44,881 nucleotides of DNA, from NCBI GenBank assembly GCA_902619665.1, contig CACNFB010000003.1:77527-122407 (forward strand). Reading direction: 5' to 3'. A model generated the notes under the pieces. The model did not search any database. It was not told where the DNA came from and saw only the letters and a list, made by a program, of their open reading frames with translations. A program made the position numbers and the translations under genes. Position 1 is the stretch's first letter. Each line of letters starts with the position of its first letter. Below, in pieces: positions 20,456-29,920 of this stretch. The stretch comes from an uncultured Pelagibacteraceae bacterium (lineage in GTDB: Bacteria > Pseudomonadota > Alphaproteobacteria > Pelagibacterales > Pelagibacteraceae).

Positions 20456-21387
20456 TAATTGATTTTTTTTGCTTTTTTTATATCAAGTTTTATTTGTTTT
20501 TTTAAATTATTTATATTTTTAAACTTTTTTTCACCTCTAATAAATTTTACAAACTCAACTCTAATTCTTTTACCATAAATTTTTTTATTAAAATTAAATA
20601 TATTTACCTCTAGAAGTATTTTTTTTTGATTAAAAGTTGGTCTAATCCCCAGGTTAGCAATTCCCTTATAAATCTTGTTGTCTGACAATAAATTAACCTT
20701 AACAGCATAGACACCTAATTTTGATATTACATAATTTTGCATTTCGATATTGCATGTGGGAAATCCAATTGTTTTTCCTAACTGTCTTCCTTTTTTAACA
20801 ATCCCTTCAACAGCCCATAATCTATCTAAGTATTTATTAGCAGTATTTAAATTTCCATCTTGCAACAACTTTCTTATTAATGACGATGAAACCACTTTAT
20901 TTTTTATCTTAAGTGGTGAAGGTTTTATAACTTTATAATTATATGTTTTTTGATAACTTTGTAATAATTTTACATCTCCTTCCCTTTTATTACCAAATTT
21001 GAAATTGTTGCTCACATATATATATTTCATTCCAATTTTTTTGATTAAGATATGCTTGATAAAATCATTACACTTTATTTTTGAAAATTTTTTATTAAAT
21101 TTTTGGTTAATAACAAAGTCCACGTTAAAATTCTTAAGTATTCTAATTTTTTCATTAAGATTAGAAATTCTATAATTTATTAAACCTTTAGAAAAAAACA
21201 TTTTTGGAATTGGATCAAAAGTAAAAACACCAATTTTTAATTTTGATTTAGATTTTAATTTTTTTGCTCTTTCAAAAAGTTTTCGATGTCCCAGATGTAA
21301 TCCATCGAAACTTCCAATTAAAATAATTGAACCTTTGTCGTTATTTTTGATATTAAAATTTTTATATAAATTTATTTTTTTTACCAT
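20455..21387 (-). CDS. ribF: Bifunctional riboflavin kinase/FAD synthetase
   Basis: The 310-residue product makes FMN from riboflavin and FAD from FMN. The N-terminal nucleotidyltransferase domain shows GSFDGLHLGHRKL (about residues 26-38) and the switch segment SSSLIRKLLQDG. The C-terminal kinase domain shows GRQLGKTIGFPTCNI and the RVEFVKFIRGEKKF end. Length is normal. It overlaps the upstream HAD-IIA gene by seven bases and abuts ileS, the standard ribF-ileS-lspA arrangement. Confidence 0.96.
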   Translation of the reverse strand: MVKKINLYKNFNIKNNDKGSIILIGSFDGLHLGHRKLFERAKKLKSKSKLKIGVFTFDPIPKMFFSKGLINYRISNLNEKIRILKNFNVDFVINQKFNKKFSKIKCNDFIKHILIKKIGMKYIYVSNNFKFGNKREGDVKLLQSYQKTYNYKVIKPSPLKIKNKVVSSSLIRKLLQDGNLNTANKYLDRLWAVEGIVKKGRQLGKTIGFPTCNIEMQNYVISKLGVYAVKVNLLSDNKIYKGIANLGIRPTFNQKKILLEVNIFNFNKKIYGKRIRVEFVKFIRGEKKFKNINNLKKQIKLDIKKAKKIN

Positions 21388-22190
21388 ACTAAATTTTTTT
21401 GCGTGTAATCTATATTTACATCATATTTTTTTTTTAACTCGTTAATATTATTTTCATTTTTATGGATACCACTCATTATAAATAGTGATTTAAAATTTTG
21501 GACATTGGCACCCTTAATATCTGTGTTTAAATTGTCTCCAATGCAAAGAATATTTTTGTTTTTAATGTCTGCTGATTGGGTGTAAATTAGCGGATAAGGT
21601 TTACCAAAATATTCCACATCTCCACCAAGACCTTCAAAAATTTTAGCTACAGATCCAGCACAAAATTCTCTATTGCTTCCTCTGTCAACTACTAGATCTG
21701 GATTAGTGCAAACCATTTTTTTATCTATTTTATTTTTAAGTAGATTTTTATAGTAGTCTAAATTTTCTGAAAAATTATCATATAATCCTGTGCAAATAAT
21801 AAAATCAGATTCATCTAAATTATTTACTTTACATTCTTCAAAAGACTTAAATAAATCAATGTCTCGTGGAGGTCCAACATGAAAGAATTTTAAACCTTTG
21901 TATTGAGACTTCAAAAATTTCAAAGCTGCTTCACCAGATGTAGATACTTTTTTACATTTACTTTCGTCTAATCCCATATTCTTTAGAAAGTTTATTACAG
22001 TATTATTTGGTCTTGGCGCATTTGTTAGCAAAATATATTCTTTTTTCGACTGCTCAAGTTTATCAAGTACATTGATAGACTCTTTATATAATTTAATTCC
22101 ATTATGCAGGACGCCCCAAATATCAATAAACAATAAGTCAATATCATTTATTATAGATTTAAGACCTGTTTTATCTAAATTTACGGTCAT
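21381..22190 (-). CDS. HAD-IIA subfamily hydrolase (TIGR01459-like)
   Basis: I start this gene at 22190 (269 residues), giving MTVNLDKTGLKSIINDIDLLF; the open frame reaches 22295 but those extra 35 residues lie in the groES promoter region. The catalytic Asp is in DIWGVLHNG, followed by LLTNAPRPNN, GKPYPLIY and GDNLNTDIKGAN, the standard HAD boxes with a C2a (NagD-like) cap. This matches an alphaproteobacterial HAD-IIA group of unknown substrate, usually found near ribF. It is probably a phosphatase on a small phosphorylated metabolite. It is divergent from groES. Confidence 0.88.
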   Translation of the reverse strand: MTVNLDKTGLKSIINDIDLLFIDIWGVLHNGIKLYKESINVLDKLEQSKKEYILLTNAPRPNNTVINFLKNMGLDESKCKKVSTSGEAALKFLKSQYKGLKFFHVGPPRDIDLFKSFEECKVNNLDESDFIICTGLYDNFSENLDYYKNLLKNKIDKKMVCTNPDLVVDRGSNREFCAGSVAKIFEGLGGDVEYFGKPYPLIYTQSADIKNKNILCIGDNLNTDIKGANVQNFKSLFIMSGIHKNENNINELKKKYDVNIDYTQKNLVW

Positions 22191-22258
22191 CAGTGAGATA
22201 TAGCTTAAAAATCTATGAATTTCTTTGGTTTTTTTTACCATATATTTTTTTTCAGCAT

Positions 22259-22288
22259 CTTGAAAAATTACAGCTTTAAGACTATATG
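22259..22288 (+). promoter_or_regulatory. Candidate groES-groEL promoter
   Basis: The 123-base gap between the HAD gene and groES contains TTGAAA (22260-22265) and TATATG (22283-22288) separated by exactly 17 bases. With the preceding C, the upstream element reads CTTGAAA, which is the RpoH (heat-shock sigma) -35 core, while the -10 resembles a housekeeping one more than the CYTATNT of alphaproteobacterial RpoH sites. Transcription would begin about 15-20 bases before the groES ATG. No CIRCE (HrcA operator) inverted repeat is present. Assignment is by eye. Confidence 0.55.
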
Positions 22289-22301
22289 ACCTCAATATTT
22301 A

Positions 22302-22307
22302 AAGGAG
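22302..22307 (+). promoter_or_regulatory. Strong Shine-Dalgarno site of groES
   Basis: AAGGAG lies six bases before the groES ATG at 22314. Such a complete site is rare in this window: most other starts checked (purD, ubiA, ptrB, cobT, ribF, ctaD) have nothing comparable upstream. Confidence 0.8.
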
Positions 22308-22313
22308 TAATTT

Positions 22314-22607
22314 ATGAAATTTAAACCTTTGCATGATAGAGTTCTTATCGAAGTCCTTGATAGCAGTGAAAAAACTGCTGGCGGAATAATTATACCTGAC
22401 TCTGCTCAAGAAAAACCTCAAGAAGGAAAAGTAGTTGCTGTTGGTGGTGGTTCTAAAACTGAAGATGGCAAAATCATACCAATGGATGTAAAAGTAGGAG
22501 ACAAAGTTTTATTTGGTAAGTGGTCTGGAACTGAAGTGAAAATAGATGGAAAAGAATACAGCATAATGAAAGAATCGGACATTATGGGTATTTCAACATC
22601 AAAATAA
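22314..22607 (+). CDS. groES: Co-chaperonin GroES (Hsp10)
   Basis: The 97-residue product is the heptameric lid of the GroEL chaperonin. Recognisable parts are [13 protein letters not shown] at the start, the mobile-loop region [20 protein letters not shown] and the [21 protein letters not shown] end. Length is normal. It is preceded by a candidate promoter and a strong ribosome binding site, and followed after 23 bases by groEL. Confidence 0.99.
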   Translation: MKFKPLHDRVLIEVLDSSEKTAGGIIIPDSAQEKPQEGKVVAVGGGSKTEDGKIIPMDVKVGDKVLFGKWSGTEVKIDGKEYSIMKESDIMGISTSK

Positions 22608-22615
22608 TATTTATT

Positions 22616-22621
22616 AAGGAG
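22616..22621 (+). promoter_or_regulatory. Strong Shine-Dalgarno site of groEL
   Basis: AAGGAG lies nine bases before the groEL ATG at 22631. The surrounding AAGGAGTAA is identical to that before groES, so both chaperonin genes have the same strong initiation signal. Confidence 0.8.
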
Positions 22622-22624
22622 TAA

Positions 22625-24292
<1,668 letters not shown>

Positions 24293-24320
24293 TTTCCGAA
24301 ATTTCATTTTAAAAAAATTT

Positions 24321-24350
24321 AAAGGGCAGATTTTTCTGCCCTTTTTTTTT
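24321..24350 (+). terminator. Rho-independent terminator of groES-groEL
   Basis: A perfect 7-bp stem (GGGCAGA at 24324-24330, TCTGCCC at 24335-24341) with a 4-base loop is followed by nine T residues. The flanking A and T runs can extend the stem. It lies 30 bases after the groEL stop and is the only convincing intrinsic terminator I find in the window. Confidence 0.93.
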
Positions 24351-24378
24351 ATTAAATTTTTCCTGTCATGGGGGTCTA

Positions 24379-24436
24379 AAAGTTGTTCTTACAAATTTAT
24401 GTAGTCTTTTTCTGATTAACCACATTCTACAACTTT
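24379..24436. repeat. Inverted repeat in the groEL-psiE gap
   Basis: Within the 110 bases between the groEL terminator and the psiE-like stop, AAAGTTGT (24379-24386) is matched by ACAACTTT (24429-24436), and an alternative pairing exists between TGTAG (24400-24404) and CTACA (24427-24431). There is no T-run next to it, so it does not look like an intrinsic terminator. It could be an mRNA 3'-end structure for the minus-strand membrane-protein operon or chance in AT-rich DNA. Confidence 0.3.
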
Positions 24437-24460
24437 ATTAAATAGCTAGGTTGTATTCAA

Positions 24461-24838
24461 TTATTTTCTTTTTTTTGATAATCCAAGTTTATCGCTGTGT
24501 CTTAGTCTTAATACAACTATTGCAATAGCTATAAATACAATTGCTAAAGACTCGTATAATAGTTGTGAAGCGTCCATCTCTTTTCCCTGTAGAATTATAA
24601 ATCTTGATAAAGCTGTTATTGCAATTAAAAGGGGTAAAGTAATACTAATCGATTGCTCGTCCCAAAAAACACGTACCATTGCTAAAACCTCTAGATATAA
24701 AAACATAAGTAATAAATCTGCTAATGTAACAGTTTGATTGATAAACATGTTTCGTATCTCTAACAAGACCGCAAGAACTGTACATATAAGTATAACTGCT
24801 AGTAAAATTAGCTGAATATTTTTAACTAAATCTTTCAC
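24461..24838 (-). CDS. PsiE-like membrane protein
   Basis: The 125-residue product has four hydrophobic segments and resembles the PsiE (phosphate-starvation-inducible E) family: LLEIRNMFINQTVTLADLL, then FLYLEVLAMVRVFW and LPLLIAITALSRFIIL with a basic C-terminus. PsiE in E. coli is a Pho- and cAMP-regulated membrane protein of unknown function. Here it is the last of three minus-strand membrane protein genes. I see no convincing Pho box upstream. The family is fairly clear; the function is not known. Confidence 0.8.
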   Translation of the reverse strand: MKDLVKNIQLILLAVILICTVLAVLLEIRNMFINQTVTLADLLLMFLYLEVLAMVRVFWDEQSISITLPLLIAITALSRFIILQGKEMDASQLLYESLAIVFIAIAIVVLRLRHSDKLGLSKKRK

Positions 24839-24874
24839 ACTTATAATTTAGTTGATTCTCTAAAAAATAAGAAG

Positions 24875-25333
24875 CTATTTATTCTTGTCCTTTTGAGTGA
24901 ACGGTAACCATTTTTCAAAAGCTGATTTATCAGGTCCATCATACTTTATTTCGTATGAGTTTGTTCTAGTTAAAACTTCGATACCCTTGGAAAATATGAA
25001 TATAAACATTAAAATAAATATTAAAGACATGATTTTAAACGGATTAAAATTTTTAGTCTTAAAAACACTAACCGATTGTGCTTCAGCGTTATGAAATTGT
25101 TTAAAAGTATAATAAACAGCAAAAATTATACCAGCATGAGCTAAAAAAACTCCAGCCCATCCAAATATAAAGGTTGTATATGAAAATATATATAAGCTAA
25201 ACACGACCGACCAAATAAAACTCAAAACTAACAAAATTTGTAATCTAACTGTTTTTGGTAGTGCTCTTAAATCATTTTTACTATCATCAAATAGTATGTT
25301 TGCAGAATCAATCATGAATTTTTTAAGGGACAT
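24875..25333 (-). CDS. Two-span membrane protein of unknown function
   Basis: I do not recognise this 152-residue protein with confidence. It has a soluble N-terminal stretch (MIDSANILFDDSKNDLRALPKTVR), two closely spaced hydrophobic hairpins (about residues 30-72), a polar loop with FKQFHNAEAQS, and another hydrophobic segment at about residues 98-115, followed by a C-terminal tail. A second Met at residue 7 is an alternative start. It lies 30 bases after the YczE-like gene and 36 bases before the PsiE-like gene, all on the minus strand, suggesting a membrane protein operon. Confidence 0.7.
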   Translation of the reverse strand: MSLKKFMIDSANILFDDSKNDLRALPKTVRLQILLVLSFIWSVVFSLYIFSYTTFIFGWAGVFLAHAGIIFAVYYTFKQFHNAEAQSVSVFKTKNFNPFKIMSLIFILMFIFIFSKGIEVLTRTNSYEIKYDGPDKSAFEKWLPFTQKDKNK

Positions 25334-25363
25334 ACTACTATTTAAATATGTTAAACGAAAAAA

Positions 25364-26011
25364 TCAATTAAAGAATTTTCCTACTAAATATAAACCTAAA
25401 GCTACAGCAGGACCTATGCCAAAAGCAAAAAGTAATGTGCCGATTCCTACAGTACCTCCTAAATACCATCCGATTGATACAACCGAAATTTCTAAAAACG
25501 CTCTTACGGATGCTATTGGAAAATTTGTTTTTCTTTGTAAACCTGTCATAAGACCGTCTCTTGGTCCAGGTCCTAAGTTAGCAATTAAATAAAAACCAGT
25601 GCCCAATCCTACTAATAAAACTGATGCTATGGCTAATAAAAGTTTATTAAAATATATTTCTGGAGTAGGAACAAAAATTATACAAACATCAATCATGGTA
25701 GCTATTATTAAAATATTAAATAATGTACCAAGACCTGGTTTTTGTTTAAGAAAAATCCATAAAGATAAAACAGATACACTCACCATGAAAGTAACTATAC
25801 CTACAGATATATCTGTATTAAGAGATATTCCTTGAGCTAATACACTCCATGGAGATGCACCTGTAAACGAAACTATAAGCAAACCCTCGCCTGCACCAAA
25901 TAACGTTAATCCAAAAACTAAGAAAAAGATAGTTACTAGTTTTGGTCTTAAGTTGAATGGGTTTTTAGAACTCCATGATTTTTTTGGAATTTTTTTTATA
26001 GTTAAAAACAT
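25364..26011 (-). CDS. YczE/YitT-type integral membrane protein
   Basis: The 215-residue product resembles the YczE family (COG2364): FGLTLFGAGEGLLIVSFTGASPWSVLAQG near the N-terminus and LGTGFYLIANLGPGPRDGLMTGL in the middle, with ASVRAFLEISVVSIGWYLGGTVGIGTLLFAFGIGP at the end (quoted in parts: GPGPRDGLM, GIGTLLFAFGIGP). About five or six membrane helices are predicted. Members are often next to regulators or transport genes and have no established function. It is divergent from the DUF6134 gene with 32 bases between starts and leads the three-gene membrane operon. Confidence 0.8.
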   Translation of the reverse strand: MFLTIKKIPKKSWSSKNPFNLRPKLVTIFFLVFGLTLFGAGEGLLIVSFTGASPWSVLAQGISLNTDISVGIVTFMVSVSVLSLWIFLKQKPGLGTLFNILIIATMIDVCIIFVPTPEIYFNKLLLAIASVLLVGLGTGFYLIANLGPGPRDGLMTGLQRKTNFPIASVRAFLEISVVSIGWYLGGTVGIGTLLFAFGIGPAVALGLYLVGKFFN

Positions 26012-26043
26012 AATTAATTATTAGAATGTATTTTTAATCTTAA

Positions 26044-26745
26044 ATGAAAATAATTACTAAAATATTTCTTCTTACCATAATATTAATATTTTTCCCCCTC
26101 AAATCTTTTGCACATGTAGAACACTATGAAAAAGTTGAGAAATTTTTGATGGAAATTTTTAAAGACGGAAGGAAAATTGGTTTTAACAATTATACATTTA
26201 GTAGAAATGATCAAAATTTGGAAATAGATAATAAGACAGAATTTAATGTTTCTATATTAGGATTAAATGCTTTTTCAATTAAAGGAGCTAGTAAAGAAGT
26301 TTATAAAAATAACAAACTTGTTAGTTTTAAATCAGATACTATTCAAAATAAAAAAAAAAAATTTGTTGATTTATATTTGAATGAAAGTAAAGAAAGTTAT
26401 TTTATTAAGGGATCCTCTTATACTGGCAAGGTTGATTTAGATATAGTAATTGGAAGTTGGTGGAATCATAAAATAATCCAAAGTGAAAAAAACATAAGCC
26501 CGATTTCTGGAAGTATAAACAAGCAAACTATAAATTTTATAAAAAAGGAAAAAATAAACTTGTATGGTAAAGTTTACGATACCAAGCATTTTGTAATTTT
26601 ATCAAAAAGACTCAATAAAGAAGACAGTGAGGAACGCAGATATGATGTGTGGTTAGATATAAATACTAATCATATTTTAAAAATGACATACTCAAAGTAT
26701 GGTTTATGGGAATATAAATTAAAACAAGTTATTTATTCAAAATAA
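26044..26745 (+). CDS. Exported DUF6134-like protein
   Basis: The 233-residue product starts with a signal peptide (hydrophobic core FLLTIILIFF, likely cleavage after KSFA). The mature part begins with a beta-rich region carrying KDGRKIGFNNYTFSR, a pattern typical of DUF6134 family periplasmic proteins, and has GSWWNHKIIQSE in the middle and a C-terminal YDVWLDINTNHILKMTYSKYG strand pair. No enzyme motif is visible. It probably is a periplasmic or outer-membrane-associated beta protein. It converges on the lysine-rich coiled-coil gene with four bases between stops. Confidence 0.72.
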   Translation: MKIITKIFLLTIILIFFPLKSFAHVEHYEKVEKFLMEIFKDGRKIGFNNYTFSRNDQNLEIDNKTEFNVSILGLNAFSIKGASKEVYKNNKLVSFKSDTIQNKKKKFVDLYLNESKESYFIKGSSYTGKVDLDIVIGSWWNHKIIQSEKNISPISGSINKQTINFIKKEKINLYGKVYDTKHFVILSKRLNKEDSEERRYDVWLDINTNHILKMTYSKYGLWEYKLKQVIYSK

Positions 26746-26749
26746 TTAT

Positions 26750-27889
26750 TTAGTTTGTCTTGCTTCTCTCTCTAGAAATCAACTGGGTTAATGAGTCTAC
26801 CATTAAGTCTGATGCGGTAAATATGTCTGTCGACTTAAATTCGTGGGAGTGATTTTTTTCTGGATTGCTTTTATCCTCTATAACTATATCACCACTTAGG
26901 GAATTATCTTTAATGTATATTAAGATTAACCATTCCTCATCTTTCGAGTCATCTTTTTTAATAAAAATTTCACCTGTTTCAAATCTTCTATCTATGCATC
27001 TAAAAATAGACATTTCTCTTGTTAGATGTCTTTTATTTAATTGAAAAACTAAACTGCTAGCGCTCCTGTAAAAACTTTCTAAAGAATTTTCAATTTTTTG
27101 TCTGGAGACAATGTAATCATGCTCTTTCTTTAAAAGTGCATCTCTATCATCTTTATCAGAAGTTTTTATACCTAACGCCTCTACCCTCTCTCTAATTTTC
27201 TGGTCTCTAATTAATCTATATTTTTCTTTAAGTTTATCGATCCTGTCTTGCAAACCAGCATAATCTTCTCTTTGCTCTTTAAGTGAAATTTTTTCTAGTT
27301 TCTCTAATTCTTTTATTTCTCTAACTCTAAATTTTTCAATCTGTTTTTGTAACTTTATTTCCTCTAAAAATTTTCTTTGTCTTTCTGATTGTTCTTGTCT
27401 AAGAATTGCTTGTTCTTTTCTAAGGAAATTTTTTAAATCTTTAGCTCTTTGCTTTTCAAGTAAAATTTCTTCTTTTAATTGCTTTTGTTGAAGCTTTAAT
27501 TGTAAATCTGCAGTTTCTAGTTCCTCTTGTTTTTCTTGTTGTTTGATTTTTTGCTCTTTCTCGTATGCTTCTATTTTCAATCTCTGCTTTTCTTCTTTTA
27601 TCAATAATTTATATTGATCGATTTTATTATCAATAAAATCAAAGAAGCTTTTTATTTTTTCTTCTAGATTAATCTTGAAATTATTTTTTATATTTATTTT
27701 TATATTTTCTTGAAGCCTCAATAAATTTACAAGAAAGTGGTTTTTTTTTGTAATTTTTTTACTTACATTTTTTTTTCTACTTGGGGCTTTGCTTTTTCTT
27801 TTTTTCTTTAATACTTTTCTTTTGACGGTTCTCTTTTTTAATTTTTTCTTTTTTATTTTTTTAACTTTTTTTTTCTTTTTTTTTTTCAT
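26750..27889 (-). CDS. Lysine-rich coiled-coil protein of unknown function
   Basis: I do not recognise this 379-residue protein. It has three visible parts. Residues 1-50 contain 32 Lys or Arg, in runs such as KKKKKKK and KKKRK, resembling a histone-H1-like tail. Residues about 50-275 are a charged helical stretch rich in Lys, Glu and Gln (for example EKEQKIKQQEKQEELE), likely a long coiled coil. Residues about 280-379 look globular, with LTREMSIFRCIDRRFETGEIFI and EEWLILIYIKD. The start codon is followed by a long A-run. The N-terminus suggests nucleic-acid or membrane-surface binding; this is inference. A 139-base gap upstream may hold its promoter, but I see no clear one. Confidence 0.8.
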   Translation of the reverse strand: MKKKKKKKVKKIKKKKLKKRTVKRKVLKKKRKSKAPSRKKNVSKKITKKNHFLVNLLRLQENIKINIKNNFKINLEEKIKSFFDFIDNKIDQYKLLIKEEKQRLKIEAYEKEQKIKQQEKQEELETADLQLKLQQKQLKEEILLEKQRAKDLKNFLRKEQAILRQEQSERQRKFLEEIKLQKQIEKFRVREIKELEKLEKISLKEQREDYAGLQDRIDKLKEKYRLIRDQKIRERVEALGIKTSDKDDRDALLKKEHDYIVSRQKIENSLESFYRSASSLVFQLNKRHLTREMSIFRCIDRRFETGEIFIKKDDSKDEEWLILIYIKDNSLSGDIVIEDKSNPEKNHSHEFKSTDIFTASDLMVDSLTQLISRERSKTN

Positions 27890-28028
27890 TGGTTAGATAT
27901 GTTGATTTATCAGCAAATAACTAATAAATATAGTAACTTGTAATTGAAAATTTTTTTATTCAGTTAATTATATTTAAAATATCAGCTTATAATTAATCGA
28001 TTATTTACTTTCACAACCTGAAAGATAC

Positions 28029-28913
28029 TTAGGCCGCAACATTTTTTTTTGCTGGAAAATCTAATGCTCTAAGCTTGTTAAAAAGTATCTTTTCGTCCTT
28101 AGGATCTAACAATGACAAAGTGGGTAAAATATTAGCGTAATCGCCATCTTTTTCCTTCAAAAAGGAATGTAAGCCAGAAATTAAATTAAATTGATCAAAC
28201 GTTTTTCTAACCTCACACAATTTATTGTTTGCGGTCTGTGTAACATTATTAAAAAAATCGTCATAAACTTTTCTAGATAATTCTGCGGTCACATTACAAG
28301 TTGCTGTTATAATCCCAGAACATCCAATTTCTAAACCAGATAATAATTTTAGCTCTGATCCTGGAAGAATTGAAAAATCTTTAATTTTAAGATTTTGATA
28401 TAAATTATATGAGCTATCTTTAACCCCAATAATATTTTTTGGAAAAATTTTAGCTAATTCTAGTACGCATTTTGTAGAAAATTTGTATCCACATAATTTT
28501 TCAAAATTATATAGTATTATTTTTGACTCAGGAACTGAATTAACTAATTTTATATAGTAATTAATAACTTCTTTGTCTCCATACTTATAATATGCAGGAG
28601 GCATTACTAAAAATTTCTTGAAGCCTAAATTGACTGAAACCTTCATGAGGTTTATTGTATCCAACAAGGAATTTAATCCACAACCTATGATAAAGTTATC
28701 TTTATTTTTGTTTTTGCTTAAATGTGTGACCATTTGAATTTTTTCAGCAAGAGAAATTAGTTGTGCTTGGCCCGTACTTCCAAATATGACTACACCATGA
28801 CAACCATCTTTAATAATTTTTTCACAATGATTTGCAGTTTTTTTAATATTTAACGACATATCATCATTAAGTACTGAAACTGATGCCGCATAAATGCCTT
28901 TAATTTCAACCAT
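28029..28913 (-). CDS. DapA-family (N-acetylneuraminate lyase superfamily) aldolase
   Basis: The 294-residue product is a class I aldolase of the dihydrodipicolinate synthase/N-acetylneuraminate lyase superfamily. The Schiff-base lysine is Lys165 in GVKDSS and the catalytic tyrosine is Tyr135 in ILYNFEKLCG; the phosphate/carboxylate loop GSTGQ is at residues 45-49. The arginine that follows the tyrosine in true DapA (YNVPGRT) is replaced, with EKLCG here, so it is probably not the lysine-biosynthesis enzyme but a paralogue acting on another 2-oxo acid. It stands alone, minus strand, divergent from the GT9 gene. Confidence 0.87.
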   Translation of the reverse strand: MVEIKGIYAASVSVLNDDMSLNIKKTANHCEKIIKDGCHGVVIFGSTGQAQLISLAEKIQMVTHLSKNKNKDNFIIGCGLNSLLDTINLMKVSVNLGFKKFLVMPPAYYKYGDKEVINYYIKLVNSVPESKIILYNFEKLCGYKFSTKCVLELAKIFPKNIIGVKDSSYNLYQNLKIKDFSILPGSELKLLSGLEIGCSGIITATCNVTAELSRKVYDDFFNNVTQTANNKLCEVRKTFDQFNLISGLHSFLKEKDGDYANILPTLSLLDPKDEKILFNKLRALDFPAKKNVAA

Positions 28914-28963
28914 AAAATAAGCTTATCTCTAAAGAAAAATTTAGTAAAGATATTAGTTAGTTA

Positions 28964-29920
28964 ATGAAAATATTAATTTTACAAAACAGAATGGGAATAG
29001 GAGACATGATAATGTTTCTTCCATTTATTGAGGCTATTTCTAAAAAATTCAAAACGCCTGTAACTATTTTAGCAAAAAAAAATACTAAAGTAGAAATGTA
29101 TTTTAATAATAAAGAAATTGTTGAAGAAATTATGTATCTTGAAAGAGAAGATAACAAGAAACACTCTGGCGTGAAGGGATTTTTTAAATTAGTAAATGAA
29201 TTAAAATTAAAAAAATTTGATAAAGTTTTCATATTTAATTCATCCTTAAGATATTTCCTAATTTCTAAATTTTCAGGTATAAAAGAAGTCTTTCACTACC
29301 CTTTATTTAAAAAAAAAAATCAACAAATTATAGAAGCAGCAAAAGAATTTACTCTCAAATCAATCGGAGAGGATATTGAAAGCACACCAAGGGTATTTTT
29401 AAAAGAACAAGATATTCTAAAAGCCAAAAAGGATCATTCTATTGATCAAAGTATTACAAATATAATACTTGGTATAGGTGGTTCAGGCAAAACTAAGAGG
29501 GTGCCAGCTTCAATATTTAAAAGTTTTATGAGCAAGGTGCTAAAAAGATCTAATTGTAGATTTTTTTTAATGACAGGTAATAACATTGACGAGTTAAAAA
29601 TTATGGATGAAATCATTGAAAGTGAGTACAAAGAATATTGTACACCACTAAATAATTTTACCATTAAAGAAATTTTGCCAATTATTCCTAATTGTCAAAT
29701 AGCAATTTGTAATGACTCAAGTTTTAGTCATTTGTCTGCTGGACTTGGTATAAAGACGATTGTATTGATGGTAGATACACCTTTAATATATGGAAGTTAT
29801 AATAAAAATATGTATCCAATTCTTCCAGAGGGAGAAACAAACGTAACTCATGATACTTTGGGGAAAGATAAAATTAATCCTGAAGAAATTTACAATAAAT
29901 TTAAAAAATTATTAGGATAA
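28964..29920 (+). CDS. Glycosyltransferase family 9 (heptosyltransferase-like)
   Basis: The 318-residue GT-B fold protein begins MKILILQNRMGIGDMIMFLPFIE, the family pattern in which the Gly-Asp pair contacts the donor, and has the C-terminal donor-binding stretch AICNDSSFSHLSAGLGIKT. A central GIGGSGKTKRVP segment corresponds to the usual PGA-x-x-xKRWP motif. GT9 members transfer heptose or related sugars to LPS core. It is not next to the lipid A genes at 8956-13720 and no heptose synthesis gene is visible, so the sugar is unknown. Its 3' end overlaps the convergent J-protein gene by nine bases. Confidence 0.83.
   Translation: MKILILQNRMGIGDMIMFLPFIEAISKKFKTPVTILAKKNTKVEMYFNNKEIVEEIMYLEREDNKKHSGVKGFFKLVNELKLKKFDKVFIFNSSLRYFLISKFSGIKEVFHYPLFKKKNQQIIEAAKEFTLKSIGEDIESTPRVFLKEQDILKAKKDHSIDQSITNIILGIGGSGKTKRVPASIFKSFMSKVLKRSNCRFFLMTGNNIDELKIMDEIIESEYKEYCTPLNNFTIKEILPIIPNCQIAICNDSSFSHLSAGLGIKTIVLMVDTPLIYGSYNKNMYPILPEGETNVTHDTLGKDKINPEEIYNKFKKLLG

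Noticed and set aside
22191-22313. CIRCE operator upstream of groES
   Set aside because: I looked for the TTAGCACTC/GAGTGCTAA inverted repeat and did not find either half.
24414-24423. DnaA-box-like TTAACCACA near gyrB/groEL, as an origin signal
   Set aside because: A single site with one mismatch, no cluster of boxes and no dnaA or dnaN nearby; not enough for an origin.
27890-28028. Promoter or small RNA in the 139-base gap between the lysine-rich gene and the aldolase gene
   Set aside because: The gap is AT-rich with several weak -10-like and inverted AT segments, none distinguishable from background by eye.
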